Position numbers and translations under genes: made by a program. A model generated the notes under the pieces. It saw nothing but the letters and a program-made list of their open reading frames with translations. It ran no database searches and was not told the origin of the DNA. DNA of 64,000 bases from assembly GCA_013399695.1 (NCBI GenBank), contig VXAU01002491.1, positions 124,001 to 188,000 of the forward strand. The letters are read 5' to 3'. This document shows, piece by piece, positions 1 to 12,872 of this stretch. Positions within the stretch are counted from its first letter, which is position 1; the number at the start of each line of letters is the position of its first letter. The stretch is from Formicarius rufipectus. Taxonomy: Eukaryota > Chordata > Aves > Passeriformes > Formicariidae.

Positions 1-3000
1 CTCAAGCCTGATTTACCACACATATTCCCCACATTCCCAAAAGGGTTTGCTGTTTGTAAACCCTTCTCCTATAAGACCTGAGGGAAGCACACAGAGCAAA
101 TTGTAAAAGCACGGCAGAAACACACAAGGTAAACATGCACCCAGCTCAGCCTCTGACAAAGACACGATGGGCTTGAGCACACTAGGGGTGGTGTTTCTCT
201 TTGAACAAGTATCTTCCTCTCACTTTAAATTCAATCTTCCTTTATTAGTCTTGGCAAGTCCCACTGTAAGGCGTGACCTCTATGTCTGGAACGGGAGAAA
301 TGTTTTTGCTGTGGCCTGCTCTGTGCCCCTTGCCTGGATACCAGAGGCCCTCCTCCCGGCTTTTTGTAAACCTTTGTTTCTGACCTGATTTCAGTTGGAA
401 TCTTAAATCTGTCCCACATCGTGATGGAAATAGCTTAAATTTTAAAGGATTTCCCTCACTTCTTCAGTTGACAGCCTTCATTTTAAGTGAAGCCTTCAAG
501 AAATTCACATGCATACTGATTTGGGGTTATGGGTTGCATAATCCACACAACGTACACGCATATGGATGTATTATCTGGCAATACTTTAGATCCACCTTTG
601 ACTGTAGAAAGCACACATAGCATTTCCCACCTTATTCCCCTGTGGAAAAAAGGTGTTCTGTCACAGTGAGCTTGTTATTGAAGGCTTCAAGGACACAAAG
701 GACGATGACAGTAACAAGGGCTTTCTCCTGTTCATAGTGGAACGGTAATAGAAAATATAGCAAGTGGGAGAATGGCAATAGGAAGGGATGAAATGAATGT
801 TAGAAAGATGATACTGCCCTTCAGTTCTCTATTTCTAGAACATTTTCCAACTCAATGAAAAAAGGGATGCTCAAGTAAGCAAATTTACCCAAATCCTGTT
901 CAAAAACCCTCCGCTGCTCAACCCTGTTCTATCTCATCATAAAGCTCTTTTAGCATGTACTAATACATATGTTTTGCTTGTGTTTTTATGTCCTTCACTT
1001 TTTCATAAGCTTTCCACAAAGGATCTTTTATTATTAAACAGTCTGTGAAAGAACCCATCCTTGTCATATTTCCTCTTCCTACTTTGAAATGAATAATTAA
1101 TAAGGAATAATTGCTAGGTATTCTTTCTAAACTTCTTGCATGGAAGGAAGCAGATTCCTTCAGAAAATAGAGGTAAACCAAGAAAAGATACAGCTTGGTG
1201 TAGGCACTGTATCCAAGTGCTCGCACTATTTTCCAGCACTCTAATTTCTTTAATAAAGCTGTATGCAATGTTTCTGTATTAAAATACTCTGGTCTTGACA
1301 GACTGCTTGCTGCCCTACATTCAGCACAGAGTACCTGCACGATGACATTGCAGAAGTATAGAATACGAAATATCACTCGTAGTTCTCAGGACTCTCTAAA
1401 CCACTTGAACATCTAAAATGCAACTGCCTGGCTGTGTGCACCTTCATAACAACCACCCTCCCCCAAAAGAAATGAATGTACAATCTGGTAGTTTCATTCA
1501 GGAATATGGCCTACCAATGTAGGAATACTATCTTCCAGTTATTACTAAAAGACTGCAAGTAAAAGACATCATTTCTAAGTAGGTTAGTGTCTTTTCATTC
1601 CCTTTTTTTAAAATTTTATGAGTAGTTTAGTATGCCAGTGCACACAACCGAAGAAGTGCTTATTATTATTTTTTCCCAATAGTCCATCATTATCATTCTG
1701 TTGTATCAGAGAAAATTAGCACCTATCACTTACATAATTTCAAGCAGTATTGTTAAGAGTGGAATTTGCATGCATGATATAGTGTATAGGCTAACAGAAG
1801 CCCATTTGCTAAATCCACGTGGTAAAATGGATGAATAAATAATTGAATGCTTAGCTTCAAATATATAATTATTCTTAAAAAAAATATTAGAGTATGAGTC
1901 TGTGAAAATACATGTAATAATAATCATCTACAGCTAAATACCCAGGACGAAAAAATGTCCTTTCAGAAATGGAATGATATAGTTGTATTCCTGAGACGTT
2001 TATAGAGAACTTGCATAAATGCCCAAGTTTGGAAAGCACGGGACTACTGCACTTCTTCCCCACAGGCATCAGCTGTAAATTAAAAACCTTCTCCCAGCAT
2101 AATCAAGAAGAGGCTTATCAGAAAACTTGTGCAGAGCATGCAAAAGGTTTGTAAACCTTCAAAATGCAGTTTAAATTGCTCCTGTTGGAAAAAAAAACTT
2201 GTTTTTTTCAGTTCTGTTCCCACCCACAGCATCGCTCAGTCTCTCCCCTAAGAAAGTAATGCTACTGTTTTTAATGCCATCCATCCCCCTGCTCTGTAAT
2301 AAGCATCGTTGCTCTGATGATGGGAGGATTGTTTGCCTACTTGCTACGTGAGGGAGCAGGTTTTGCAACAGTGAGTTCAGGTCCAGTCCTTTTCTGTATT
2401 AGAATGCAACATAAACTGGTTTCCACAGGAAAGGCAGGAGCACATGAGAGAACAATGCTCTGGTTCCCACACCTGGTAGCTCAAATGAATGCAAACACAC
2501 CACAAATGGGAAATGTGTGGAGAAAATTTCACTACTCTGAATATGGTTTTCAGCAAGAATCACGAAGAATTAAAGGCAGATGAGATGTAGAAACCTGATA
2601 CAACTGCATTAATGCTGAAAGCAATGACACCTTTTCCAGAAAAGGTGTGAAACATCAAATTCACAATACTCTGTTTATCACAATGTTCAGTGACACACAA
2701 ATGGCAATGCCTTTTGTTGGAATCTTGCAAGAACAGTACCAAAAGTTTCAAAGCAACAATTTTCTTCTAAATCACCATTATATTCTTTTTCTGGTTTATG
2801 GACATCACATTGTGTTTTAAAATAATGCATCTGTCTTTTTATTGCAGAACTAGTCCCATTTTGGTATTTTTCTCACCCTGTGACTTGTAAGCCAGCCTAC
2901 GTTCTAAATTTCTAGAATACATTTCTAAAACATAACCTTTCCACATTTATTTTCTAAGGCATTTATTTAGTCCTTTTGAATTTCTTCAGACATTCTTTTC

Positions 3001-3759
3001 CAAGCTAGAGGCACTGAATAGTTTCATTAAACATAAAAACCTACTGCCTAAAACAGTAATTCCATTATAGCCTTTTGCTCCTATTACTGGTCATCTGGTG
3101 TACCATTGAAGAAAATCTGTAAAAGGACCTTTTTTAAATTATGATTTAATAAATCAGGAAAAAAAAAAATCTGTTAGTAAACATGAGACTCAATCTTGAA
3201 CTGCAAAATATCATTGAGACTTGACAGAGATTTTACGTCTGAGCTTCCCATTTGCAAACCTATATTAACTAGCAGGATGAGTCAGTAGGAGGTCTTTGAT
3301 AGGTCCAGGCAGGAGCCTGAGCTCCTCTAGCAGTCAACCAAGCTCTACAAGGGTAACTCTGGACAGGTTTTCTCCTAACATGCTTTCTTTGATGCTCTTT
3401 ACCTTTCAACTAATAGACTGCAGTGCCCATCAACGTAAAGCAATGCAATTTGAAAGAACAAAAAATGTCATGTTTCCTAGATGCGAATCAACTAGATGAA
3501 AAGAAGTTCCTTTTGCTATGAAAAGCAACAGTGGAAAGAAAGCCTGGAGCAAGGAACTCTTACACTGAAAGGAGAAGAATCAGCCCAGGGGGCATATAAC
3601 AAATGGGACATCACAGGCTTCATGTCACCAAGACCACTCCTGATTATCTTTGAAAGGTCATAGCAATCAAGATTTCCAAGTCTCACTTTTATCTTCAAGA
3701 AGAGCAAGAATACTTCCGGTTTTTTAATGGAAAGGAGGGTCAACTGCTTGCCCTGAGGG
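1..3759. other. intronic stretch without recognisable gene
   Basis: AT-rich unique sequence. Open frames up to 138 codons (minus strand, 960-1376) have no domain, no compositional signal and no convincing splice context. I see no transposon signature before the CR1 fragment at about 3.76 kb. Confidence 0.7.
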
Positions 3760-3893
3760 AATATGGAGTCTCTACCCTCTGACTATCCCTCTAAGATATT
3801 CAAAACCCACTCAGACATAGTGCTGAGCAACCTGTTCCAAGGCGAGTTGGACTAGATAACCTCCAGCTTCAGCAATTTCATGACTATGTGATA
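3760..3893 (+). mobile_element. CR1 LINE, 3'-end fragment (forward)
   Basis: The stretch contains AAGATATTCAAAACCC, GAGCAACCTGTTCCA and GTTGGACTAGATAACCTCCAG, the order of phrases at the 3' end of avian CR1 elements. It closes with a degraded copy of the terminal ATTCTGTG-type octamer repeat near 3880. It is heavily diverged and truncated at the 5' end, as most CR1 copies are. It carries no coding capacity. Confidence 0.8.
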
Positions 3894-5084
3894 ATGTTCT
3901 CTCACCTGGACTAAGTTAATCCACAGAAAATAGTGCTCTTTTATAAACCTACAGACCACTCAGTACAGCCTTTGATAGTCCTGAAGGCACAAAGTTATTA
4001 AGGCATGCCTTCCATACCAAAGTTTTACACAAGGAAAATTAAAACAGGAAAAGTAAAGCTTCTAAAACGAGAAAAAATAAAAAAAAATAAAAAGAAAAAG
4101 ATAAAACAAACAAACAAAACAAAACTGCAGAATATTCAGCAAAGGAGGCCAATTCATCATAATAATGCACTTCTATAACCTACAGAAATAATTTATCCAG
4201 TGGAAAGGTTCAAACTGTAATATTAAACATGGTGGGATGTACTGTGTGATCAAAGGTAAGGAAGGATGAATTTGAGGAGCCATAACAAAAACTCCCACCA
4301 GTGCAGGTATCAGCATGTACTAGAGAAGATGGATTACAGTCTTCCCAAATCACTTCCAGTCAAATGGCTTCGGCACAGCTCCCAAAACCTTGAGGCGCCT
4401 TATTGCTATTTAGCTGTAAGTAGCTTTCCTAGGAAAAGGAAACATCATCATCAACGTTCCCTGCACATGACCACTTAGGAACCTTGCTCCAGTTGCTGTC
4501 ACTGAACTGGTAAGAATTTTCACACTCCCTAAAACTTCAAAGTCTGAATCTTGATCCAACTCTCCATGTCTATCATTACATTATGTTTTACTTCGACACC
4601 CTCAGTCCCACCTTGTCAGGCCTCTAGCTTATCCTGGGGATGACGTGCATGGCAATTTAGGATGATCAGAACCAAAGTCATAAGGACTCTTTTCCATGGA
4701 GTTCACACTGGCATGCTACTGAAAACAAAGTGCACAAAAGGATTATGGAGATTTAAAGAAGAGAGAAAAGAGAGAGAAATGCAATACCTGAGGCAGTTGA
4801 ATGGTCCCTGGAGAAGTGCACTGCATCTGCTTTGCCATGGACTTACTTTATTATAATAATAAGCAAGAAAAAAAAAGCTAATTATCCTCCTTATTGTCTG
4901 AGTATCCAACTCGTGATCCAGAGTCTGATTTGCACTGGTTTAAGTGACCACAGTTCTAAGCAAAATCAATAGATACTGCACTTTGAACATACTAAATACT
5001 AAGAAATGCCAAGTACTTCCATCCCCTGAGGTTCTAAATTTCATAAATCATGAACCCCAAATCAGATGATAGGTCTGAGCTTAA
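3894..5084. other. intronic stretch without recognisable gene
   Basis: Mostly unique sequence. The only marked structure is an A-rich tract at 4065-4125 with AAAAT, AAAAG and CAAA units. No gene or transposon is recognised. Confidence 0.65.
4065..4125. repeat. A-rich low-complexity tract with CAAA repeat
   Basis: About 60 bases are nearly pure A, broken by single T, G or C, ending in a CAAA/CAAAA repeat. It may be the eroded tail of a retroelement, but nothing upstream confirms this. Confidence 0.85.
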
Positions 5085-5205
5085 CCTGTCTTAACTCTTC
5101 AGCTGTGAAATAGGGGTAATAGCCACTCATTGTGCAAATTAAACAATGGTTGTAAAGGACTTAGATACTAGGGATGAGCACCACAAAAAAGCTCTGTAAG
5201 AACTG
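5085..5205 (+). mobile_element. MIR-like SINE fragment (forward)
   Basis: Reading forward, CTTAACTCTTCAGCTGTGAA, ATAGGGGTAATAGCCACTCA, a purine-rich AAATTAAACAATGGTTGTAA and AGGACTTAGATAC follow the order of the MIR 3' half: a Pyr-rich CTCAGTTTCC block, TGTAAAATGGGGATAATA, GGATTAAATGA and TGTAAAGCGCTTAGA. Divergence is high, as expected for a family active before the bird-mammal split. An L2-type tail is an alternative. Confidence 0.6.
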
Positions 5206-6100
5206 AGTAATTATGTATTCTGAGCAAGGGATGAATAGTAATCAGCAGTGAAGGCACAGGACCATACACTGAGCAATGAGAAGAATACAAGATATTGAAT
5301 AGCTGCTCATTAATTGAACCTTATCCAATCTGTTCAATAAGCAAGGCAGACGTGTAATGGAAAAAGTTGTATGGGATTGTGTAATTAAGGCTGAACTAGT
5401 AATCATTACATTACGGATGAACAAAGACCATGTAGGTCAGTAAAGTTCATTACTTTCATACTTAGTTACAATTTTACAAACTTGATTTTTTTTTTCTCCC
5501 AAAAGTATTTAAAAATGTCAAGCTGACAAAAGCCCAAGCAGCTCAGAACCCCTGAAATCCACCACTGCACCATAAGAACCCACACAGCAGAAAGGGGTGG
5601 CAGAGGACACAGTAACTCTAAACCGCTTGTTCCTACTTACTCTTAGTGTGGACAAGGTACATACTAAAGCCCTCCATCATCATCACTCTTGAAATAGGTA
5701 GGAACAGACTGACCATGTTCCCTTTTTTAGGACCCTGCATTTGGCAGCTCACCTGTGAAAAATGGCACAAGTAATTTTGAAGGTTAAAACTAGGTAATAT
5801 TTCTGTTTAATAGAATTTTCTCCCCTTAAACAATGAAGAGCTGTGGGCTTCAGTGCTGATCATGGGCCACTACTGTTCCTAAAAAACCTGACAAAACTGC
5901 CTAAGTCTAGACTTCAAACCTAACAGAGACACTCACAAACTTCAACCACCTTAAACTGTGCTCCAAAAAAAAGCTGAAATCCTGGCTTCGTTTAAGGAAA
6001 CGGGAGATTTGCCATTACCTTTCCCACTCTATTTATATCCAAGATGCTAGCAGATGCCTTGTTCCCTCTGTCTATAACAGACAGATCTGTATGTAATGTC

Positions 6101-6115
6101 TTTTTTTTTTTTTTT
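6101..6115. repeat. poly-T run
   Basis: A homopolymer of 15 T, flanked by unique sequence. Confidence 0.95.
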
Positions 6116-8867
6116 GTCTGAAGACTGTTTTCCCATCCCCTTATTTAAAACAGAACTAGGAAGTACAAAAAGATGCTTTGTTTCTAGCTTTATGTATTTA
6201 TTTTGAGGTTATTACCTATTAAGAATTTATTCCAGCCACAACACTGCAAAATCCCTTATCTCTAACATTGTGCTGAAGGCACCTTGCAGCATTATCCCCT
6301 TTTGGCTCTTAACTACTTAACCTGAGACTGGAAGAGTCTTTTCAGGCTCTAAAATTTTCTGAACCTTGAGGGTTGTAGAAGAGAAGTGCTATTTGCTACT
6401 GGAAGTGAAAATTATAACACTGTTTCTAGAGGCTGCCAAGCAGGCAGATAACAGCATTTTATAAAGTAGTACCACAGTTGTAAGGAGCTAAAGCATCTGA
6501 TCAAGGATATTTTATGGTATTTGTTATGCTTTATGCTGCTTGTTATAGACTATCTTGTCCATATATTTATGGCCAATTGCAAATCTCAATTTGAATGTTC
6601 ATTCATGCTTTGATTATCCATTTAGTTGCATTCTAGTAGGCATTATTAAAAGAAACCCAACCCAGTAGCACTGTGCCCAAGAAGGCAGACCCATGGCTGG
6701 GGACATTGACAGGGGATTTCTCAGTAGCCAGGCTCTCACTTGAGGGGATTACAGGCAAATATAACCAGCATAAGGTCACCTGATGGGGTCTGGGGGTACC
6801 TGCAGAGCCTTAGTCAGACAGGATGGAGTTATTTCAAAAGGACTTTGCTCTCCTGAGCATTTTTTTCTTAACTCAAAACAAGAAAAGTCACTGCAGGAGA
6901 CAGATATTCATCTGCTAGTACATATACAAAGCAATTCTGCCCTACGTAAGATCTTAGCACTTCACATCAATTTTTAAAAACTAAAGTTCTGTACCCCCGT
7001 GAAGATCTAGTCATTCACCATCATTACAAATAGAACATTCTAAAAATGTATTAGTTCACCCTCTCTATTACTCCTCCTTCAAGTTTTGAAGTCAGCTGAA
7101 CTTTCCAGCCTTACCAGGACACAGCATTAACCAAGACAAACCTCTTTGGCTTATCCTTTACTATCGGAGGTAATCAAATTATATTATACATAAGCTATTT
7201 CTCTTATGCTCAGTTTCAAGGTAGGTATTTAAATCCTTCTGACTTTTTTCCAGGAAAGGGCCTCTAAAAGTCCCTCCTCCTGGTGGTTTGCAGTATTCTC
7301 AAAATAGCAAACTAACTAATGTAATTTTTACCCATTTGCTCTTATTTCAGTACAGTTCTTAGTTCAAAATAAGTTCTCCTCCCTCTCGGTTGTCTATTCC
7401 TCAACTGTGAAATATTTATAGACAGCAATCATGTCCCAACTCAGACTCTTTTTGGGTAGGCTAAAAAAAGCTAAAAGCATTCAGTCACCTGATGTAAGAT
7501 AAATTTTGATTCCCCAGATCATTTCAGAAGCTCTCCTAATGTGTTTACATGACTGAATCAAACTGCCTTTAACTTACGGTGATCAGAAGCAAATACAAGA
7601 CTCCAGATAAGAGTTCCCAGCACCATTTGTGCCCTGATGCTGTGAATACTCCTCTGATCGCTTGAAATACTTGGTGCATCTGAACACATGGATTTTGTGC
7701 GACTACATTACACAAGCGGCTCAGCCACCTTGGAACTACTACCTAAAAGATGAATTTCCCAGGAAGCACCCTATCTTCCCTATGTGGCATCTGCAATAAA
7801 ATCCATTCCTTTTGAAAGAAAAAAGTTCACATATTCAAGGAAACAGTAAACTAACGGCTGTGAAACTTGAATATTTGTTAGCCAAATATTTGTGGCTACC
7901 CTAACTCAGTGTGCACTCCCAGGACCATCCCAACCTCTGTGAAGACAGGCCTGCTGGGATCTTAGACTGTGATCTGTTAGAAAAGAAAACAAAAATGAAA
8001 AATTACTGTAACTGAGCACCCTATCGCATCTTCCCTTCTCTTCATAAGGATGTAGAAGGTTAGCCAATAAAAGCCTGTGTGATGCTTGAATTTGTGGCCA
8101 TGAAAGGCTTTTACCCAAGATAAACCAATCTTACCACTGCATCAGTGTTCCAATTACTGCATATTGTGCTGTGAAGACTTGTAGTGCCTACTGAGTATAT
8201 TATTTTATAGATGAAGCAGCCTGGAAATTAGTATTCATAAAACAAAGAACAGAAGACAAACAACAGAGTGCAGGAAAGGAATTGTTGCATGCAGCCCTCC
8301 TGGTCCCCGTGTGTGCGTTTTTCAAGGCTAGACAGCAGTCCATATTTAAATTCTCATCCTCATACTTGTCTGCACCTCTCTACAGCAACACCTGCTTACA
8401 TAGTAAATGAGTTATAATCAAAAAACTGCAAATGTTGGAAAGTCTTGGGGATGGGAAGAGATTATTAATGCTTTTTTGGAAAGGAACAAACGTGGATTTT
8501 TATTTTCCCTGATTTAAAGATTTTTTCATATTCTTTTCACATCTAGTAACCATCTTAGGGTTCTTTGTGGCACTGCAGGTGCTAAACTCACCCCTTCTGT
8601 GCTTGTTTTCAAATCATGACCCTGTATCACCTGGGTGGTTCCTAAATCTACTCCCTCCTTCATGAAAAGCTGTCACATTATGTTTGGTCTACTGCTGTTC
8701 TACTTCACATTTACCACACGTCCAGCATTTTTTTTACTGAGCATCAGGCAGTGTTTTCCATGCAGGCCATGTAACCCAAGAGTCACAAGGAAAGATTTTC
8801 CTCACTTTTCACTTCTCAACTTTAAAATATTCAATTGTAATATATGCTCTGTCCTTTAGTCTTTCCC

Positions 8868-8882
8868 TTTTTTTTTTTTTTT
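8868..8882. repeat. poly-T run
   Basis: A homopolymer of about 15 T following CTTTCCC and followed by CCCCC, so the whole is a pyrimidine tract on the plus strand. Confidence 0.95.
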
Positions 8883-9740
8883 CCCCCTCACACTTCTTGA
8901 GGCTTGATTTTTTTCCTCCTCTGTTTGGGGTCCCACTGCAAACCTTTTTAGCTCCTTCCTCCAACGGGTCTCCTGAACATCAAGCCCCTACTAAAACTAG
9001 CCAGGAAGAGGAATGAAAACTTCATTTCACAAGGCAAGACTGCCTCCTTTTTACAGATCTATGATACCATGGAAGGCTGGTGGCAGCTTCAAACCTATGA
9101 TGACTTAATTATTTAAATTTTATTTTACACCTATTAACCATAGCATATCAAGTAAGAGTAGCAGCTGCTACATGAATTTGACCAGCTCACTTGCCCTCAG
9201 CAGATCACCCATCTGCTTGCTCTTCACCTAATATTTCTGTTTGATAGGTTGTAAAATAGATTCTTGCAACAGGTCAGGAACAGAGTCAACTTCAAATCCC
9301 ACACAGAAATTTCTATGAAAACATATGGACATCTATACTGAGTGATGGCGAATTTAAGAGAGGCCACTGACCTTATGAAAGTGGATAAAAGGAAAATTGC
9401 AGCCTGTTATGGAAAAACACTGACTCCATTACAGTGAATGAAACAGAAGAGCGGCGAGTGAAGAACTGTATGTATAATTAATTATAGTAATACAGACCTA
9501 CAAAATTCGTGGGTGCACACACTGCAAAATGGCGTGCAGAATGCCTTTCTGTTCTGCATCAATCTCAGCTCCATACAGCACAAAAAATATTGCACCTTTA
9601 AATTATCAATACGGTAAACTTCCCTGGTTCACCAGCAGTATTCTATAAAAATTTAACTTATGCTAATTAAGTAAATTATTCAAGAGTTATATATGTCAGT
9701 ATTTCTCATACCTTGATAATTTTTCCACTTCAGTTGAAAC

Positions 9741-9775
9741 AGGAAAAAAAAAAACCAAACCAAAACAAAAAACCA
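9741..9775. repeat. A-rich tract with CCAAA units
   Basis: A11 followed by CCAAACCAAAACAAAAAACC. It is simple sequence and makes a spurious Phe/Trp-rich frame on the other strand. Confidence 0.9.
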
Positions 9776-10039
9776 CCAACATACATTAGGAGGCACACAG
9801 AGAAACTTTAGTTTCTCTTTATTTTCTACTGGGGGTTGTAAAGACTTGGGAAGTTCTTTCATTTACAGGGCATAGGAAAACCATAAGAAGATTAACTGCT
9901 TCTGAAGAAGAACATGTTACACATACTGTTTTCTTTCTTGTGTGGCCTTCTGGAAGTAGAGACTACAGAGTACCTTAAAAACAAACAAACAAAACAAACC
10001 CCAGCCACAAAGCAAGCTGCTGAAAACAAAGAGTATCCC

Positions 10040-10420
10040 TGGGATATTACGCATCCAGCCCATTGTCAAATGGTCGTACAGCAGAGCCTTTGCTTGCCAA
10101 AGGACTGCCTTTATCCACCGCTGACCTTCCAAGGCTGGCAGCAGCATGCAATCCTTCATGAGGAGATGAGCCTCTTAAAGCCGCTGGATCCCTTGGTGGT
10201 GGCACGAGGACCGGCCTCGTTGCCTGGCAAGGTGACTGCTGGGTCGGACCCCGGGTCTCACAGCCCAGCTTGTTCTGTGCCTGTGTTTGCAGAGCAGCTG
10301 AGCACAAAGGGAGAGGAAGGATTGGCACCGCTTTTCCGTAACCCTATCTCTGCGGCAATCTCGGTTCCCACAGCTGTGCTGAGACCCTGTAGGTTGCCAC
10401 ACCAGAAATTTCATCCCTTC
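10040..10420. other. CpG-enriched intronic patch with the longest open frame of the window
   Basis: About a dozen CpG dinucleotides occur in roughly 330 bases (10050-10375), clearly denser than the flanks, along with higher GC. The forward frame 9914-10429 is open for 171 codons, and frames of 93-150 codons are open on the minus strand. This fits GC-rich sequence with few stop codons. The predicted peptides show no domain I recognise. It could be a regulatory element, an old GC-rich repeat, or an unannotated exon. I do not call it a gene. Confidence 0.5.
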
Positions 10421-11931
10421 CACTGTTGAAGTGAAGTCTTGGATAACCTGCTGTTCAAACATCAGCAGCGGTTGGGTTTCTTTGTTACCAGGTTGCTCAC
10501 CGTGGTGCACAGCACTTTTATTATATCCAGGAGGCATCAGATTAGACTTTGAAGTTTCCTTCGGCCAAATTACCCCCAACTTTAAGTCAGCAAGTAGCAA
10601 GAGTTCAGGTGGAAAAAAAACCAACAACCTGCAACCCTAGAAACTCCTCTTGCTGTGACTGTGTTTCTACTTCAGAAGTGAAATCTGTCTTTTGGACTGA
10701 AAATAGAAGAACTATCTTTAAGGTAAACCTCCCGAAGCTGAAATCAGGAGCAGAATCTAATGTTTGAGTATCACATCAATGTATTTTAGAAAAGGAAAAG
10801 CTTCCCCGTAACTAATACAGTATAAGATTTTAATTCTCCCATTTTAAATAGCCAAAAATCTCCAAGCAAATATGTAAAATAACTGGAAGAAAATGGTCAT
10901 TTTTGCTGTAGTCTTTAGCCTCATATGGAGATGAAAAAATGCCTTCTCTTTTTTTCCTTAAAGTCAAAGGAAGAATAAAAGATTAGCAACTTGAGAGACA
11001 ATATAAATTTTGATTTAGGAGAGATTACCTCATACTTGTCTGGAACTTGAACAAATGAAGACTGAAAATGCAAAGTACAGGCAAGAACAGCTGTGATTTC
11101 TGACAAAGCTTGTTACTCTCCTTAGAGAAAGCTGCTTCAGTGGAAAAAGAGAAGACAAGACTGGCCAGGGGCTCCAGGTTCCCTCACAGTACAGTGTATT
11201 TTCAGCATATGACTCTAGAATGATCATAAAGTTCAAATACCTTTATCATTGGCCATAATCTGTAATTTATAAAAAACTGCATAAAATGTAATTATCCCAT
11301 GTAAAAATCTTTTCTAAATATACACATCTTAACTTTTGCAGTGACACTGAAGTGTTTGCAAGGCAGATGAAATTCATGTTAATGACAACAATCATTTCTT
11401 CATATCAGACTCCTGACTTCATCAAGTCAGTCAGTAAAAAAGTCCAGTTATACTTAATACCGAATGCCGTACTTTGATAATTTACGGCCCTGTAATTAAT
11501 TCCATCTGAAATTACTTTTGAAATTTCACCAATAAACCCATTTTAATACCTTTTTGGTCTACAGCTCTCCTTCTCATAAATTCATCAGACATTTCCTGCA
11601 AGTTCCAAGATATGATTAACTAGGAATACAATTACCAGATTTATAATTGGAAATGCAAGCTGTAGTCTCTTTGTTCTTGTGTTTCTTGTTAGTTTCTTGT
11701 TTTTAAATTCCAATACAGTTGTTATTTTTCTGTTATAATCCTTCTGGTTTTATAACATTTCAGAGTAGCACAAATGAAGTGCCATTCAAAAGCTGTTCAA
11801 GGTAGGTTGACAACATTAGCAAGTCTAGCCAAGATCCCAAAAAGCTGTGTGGTGTGCAGAGGCCCCTCTCTCCAAATCCCCCTTCTCTCTGTTTCCATGC
11901 TTTTTAACACAATTTGTCTCCTCACTTCAGA
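10421..11931. other. intronic stretch without recognisable gene
   Basis: AT-rich unique sequence. The part at about 11340-11560 has few homopolymers and contains TTTACGGCCCTGTAATTAAT, resembling conserved noncoding DNA (see findings). No gene or transposon is seen. Confidence 0.6.
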
Positions 11932-12012
11932 GACTTAGAGTGGTTGAGTCAGAATGGACCTTTAAAGGTCCTTGCAAAGAACAGGGATGTCTTCAAATAG
12001 ATCACTTGTACC
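11932..12012 (-). mobile_element. CR1 LINE, short 3'-end fragment (reverse)
   Basis: On the plus strand GGTTGAGTCAGAATGGACCT, then TTAAAGGTCCTTGCAAAGAA and CAGGGATGTCTTCAAATAGA match the antisense of the CR1 3' region (GGTTGGAAGGGACCTTAAAG, ATCATCTAGTCC, CAGGGACATCTTCAACTAGA). Similarity fades after about 12012. The copy is diverged, so the boundary is approximate. Confidence 0.6.
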
Positions 12013-12164
12013 TTCTCCTTCCACACAAACACCATTTGCTGCCTCCCATGACTTCCATCCCACTGTTTCTGTTGAAAAATCGTCACTATGCAACTTTCTA
12101 AGTTAAACTAACTAAAGCTTTCATTCAATCAGTAGAAACTAATGACTAAAGGAAGAGTTGCTCT

Positions 12165-12403
12165 GTTCAAAGAGAGCATGAACTGCAACACAGGATGGTT
12201 CATCTGCACACCAGGAAACACTTTTACCCTGAGGATGACCAGTCCCTGGCAGAGGTTGCCCAAAGTGGAATCTCTATCCTTGGGGACATTTAAAGGCCAT
12301 CTGGACACAGTCCTGGGCAACTGACTCTAATTGGCCCTGCTTGAGCCATGGGGCTGCTCAGATGACCTTCCTTTCAACCTCAGCCATTCTGTGGTTCTGT
12401 GAA
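12165..12403 (+). mobile_element. CR1 LINE, 3'-end fragment (forward)
   Basis: The phrases appear in CR1 order: AGGAAACACTTTTACCCTGA, GGCAGAGGTTGCCCAAAG, ATCCTTGGGGACATTTAAAG, CATCTGGACACAGTCCTGGG, CTGCTTGAGCCATGGGGC, AGATGACCTTCC and CAACCTCAGCCATTCTGTGG. It ends in the octamer-type tail TTCTGTGGTTCTGTGAA near 12403. It is the better preserved of the two CR1 pieces at this site. The 5' limit is approximate. Confidence 0.88.
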
Positions 12404-12790
12404 AATGGCACCAGTTGCAGCTGCCACACTGAGTAACAACTGGAAGAGGAGGCCATTTGTGACAGACCAAAACTTCCTGTGCCACTTTCTGCTGAGGAAT
12501 GTTTAGTGGATCAACAAAGAAATGTATGTGTCCATGTGCATGCACAAATATATACTGTGCAAAATCTAACTGGAAAAATAGAACGTAAGTCTTTGTAAAG
12601 TCTATACACATTATTCCAGGGAAATGATGAGTCAAAGTTGAGGAATCCCTTCTGTTATTTTTTTCCAATCACAATCTTTCAGAGAGGAAACAATTCATTT
12701 TAATTCCAGTAAATTAACCACTGGATTTAAAAGTTCCCCAGAAATTTGCTCCTATGTTCATTTGTTCATTCACAGAGAAAGTATTTCTGT

Positions 12791-12872
12791 GGTTTTTTTT
12801 TTTTTTGTTTGTTTTTGTTTTTTGTTTTGTTTTTTTTTTTTTTTTGTTGTTGTTGTTATTGTTGGGTTTTTT
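12791..12872. repeat. T-rich tract with GTTT and GTT repeats
   Basis: About 80 bases of T broken by single G, including a GTTGTTGTTGTT segment near 12846. Open frames crossing it (Phe- or Lys/Asn-rich peptides) are artefacts of the repeat. Confidence 0.95.

Larger units (their letters stand above)
5206..10039. other. intronic stretch without recognisable gene
   Basis: Unique AT-rich sequence with poly-T runs at 6101-6115 and 8868-8882 and an A/CCAAA tract at 9741-9775. Short open frames (60-74 codons) look random. No transposon was recognised. Confidence 0.65.

Noticed and set aside
9914..10429. 171-codon open frame as a nested gene
   Set aside because: It overlaps 93-150-codon frames on the other strand in a GC-rich patch, has no recognisable domain and no promoter or splice support. 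It is kept only as a compositional feature.
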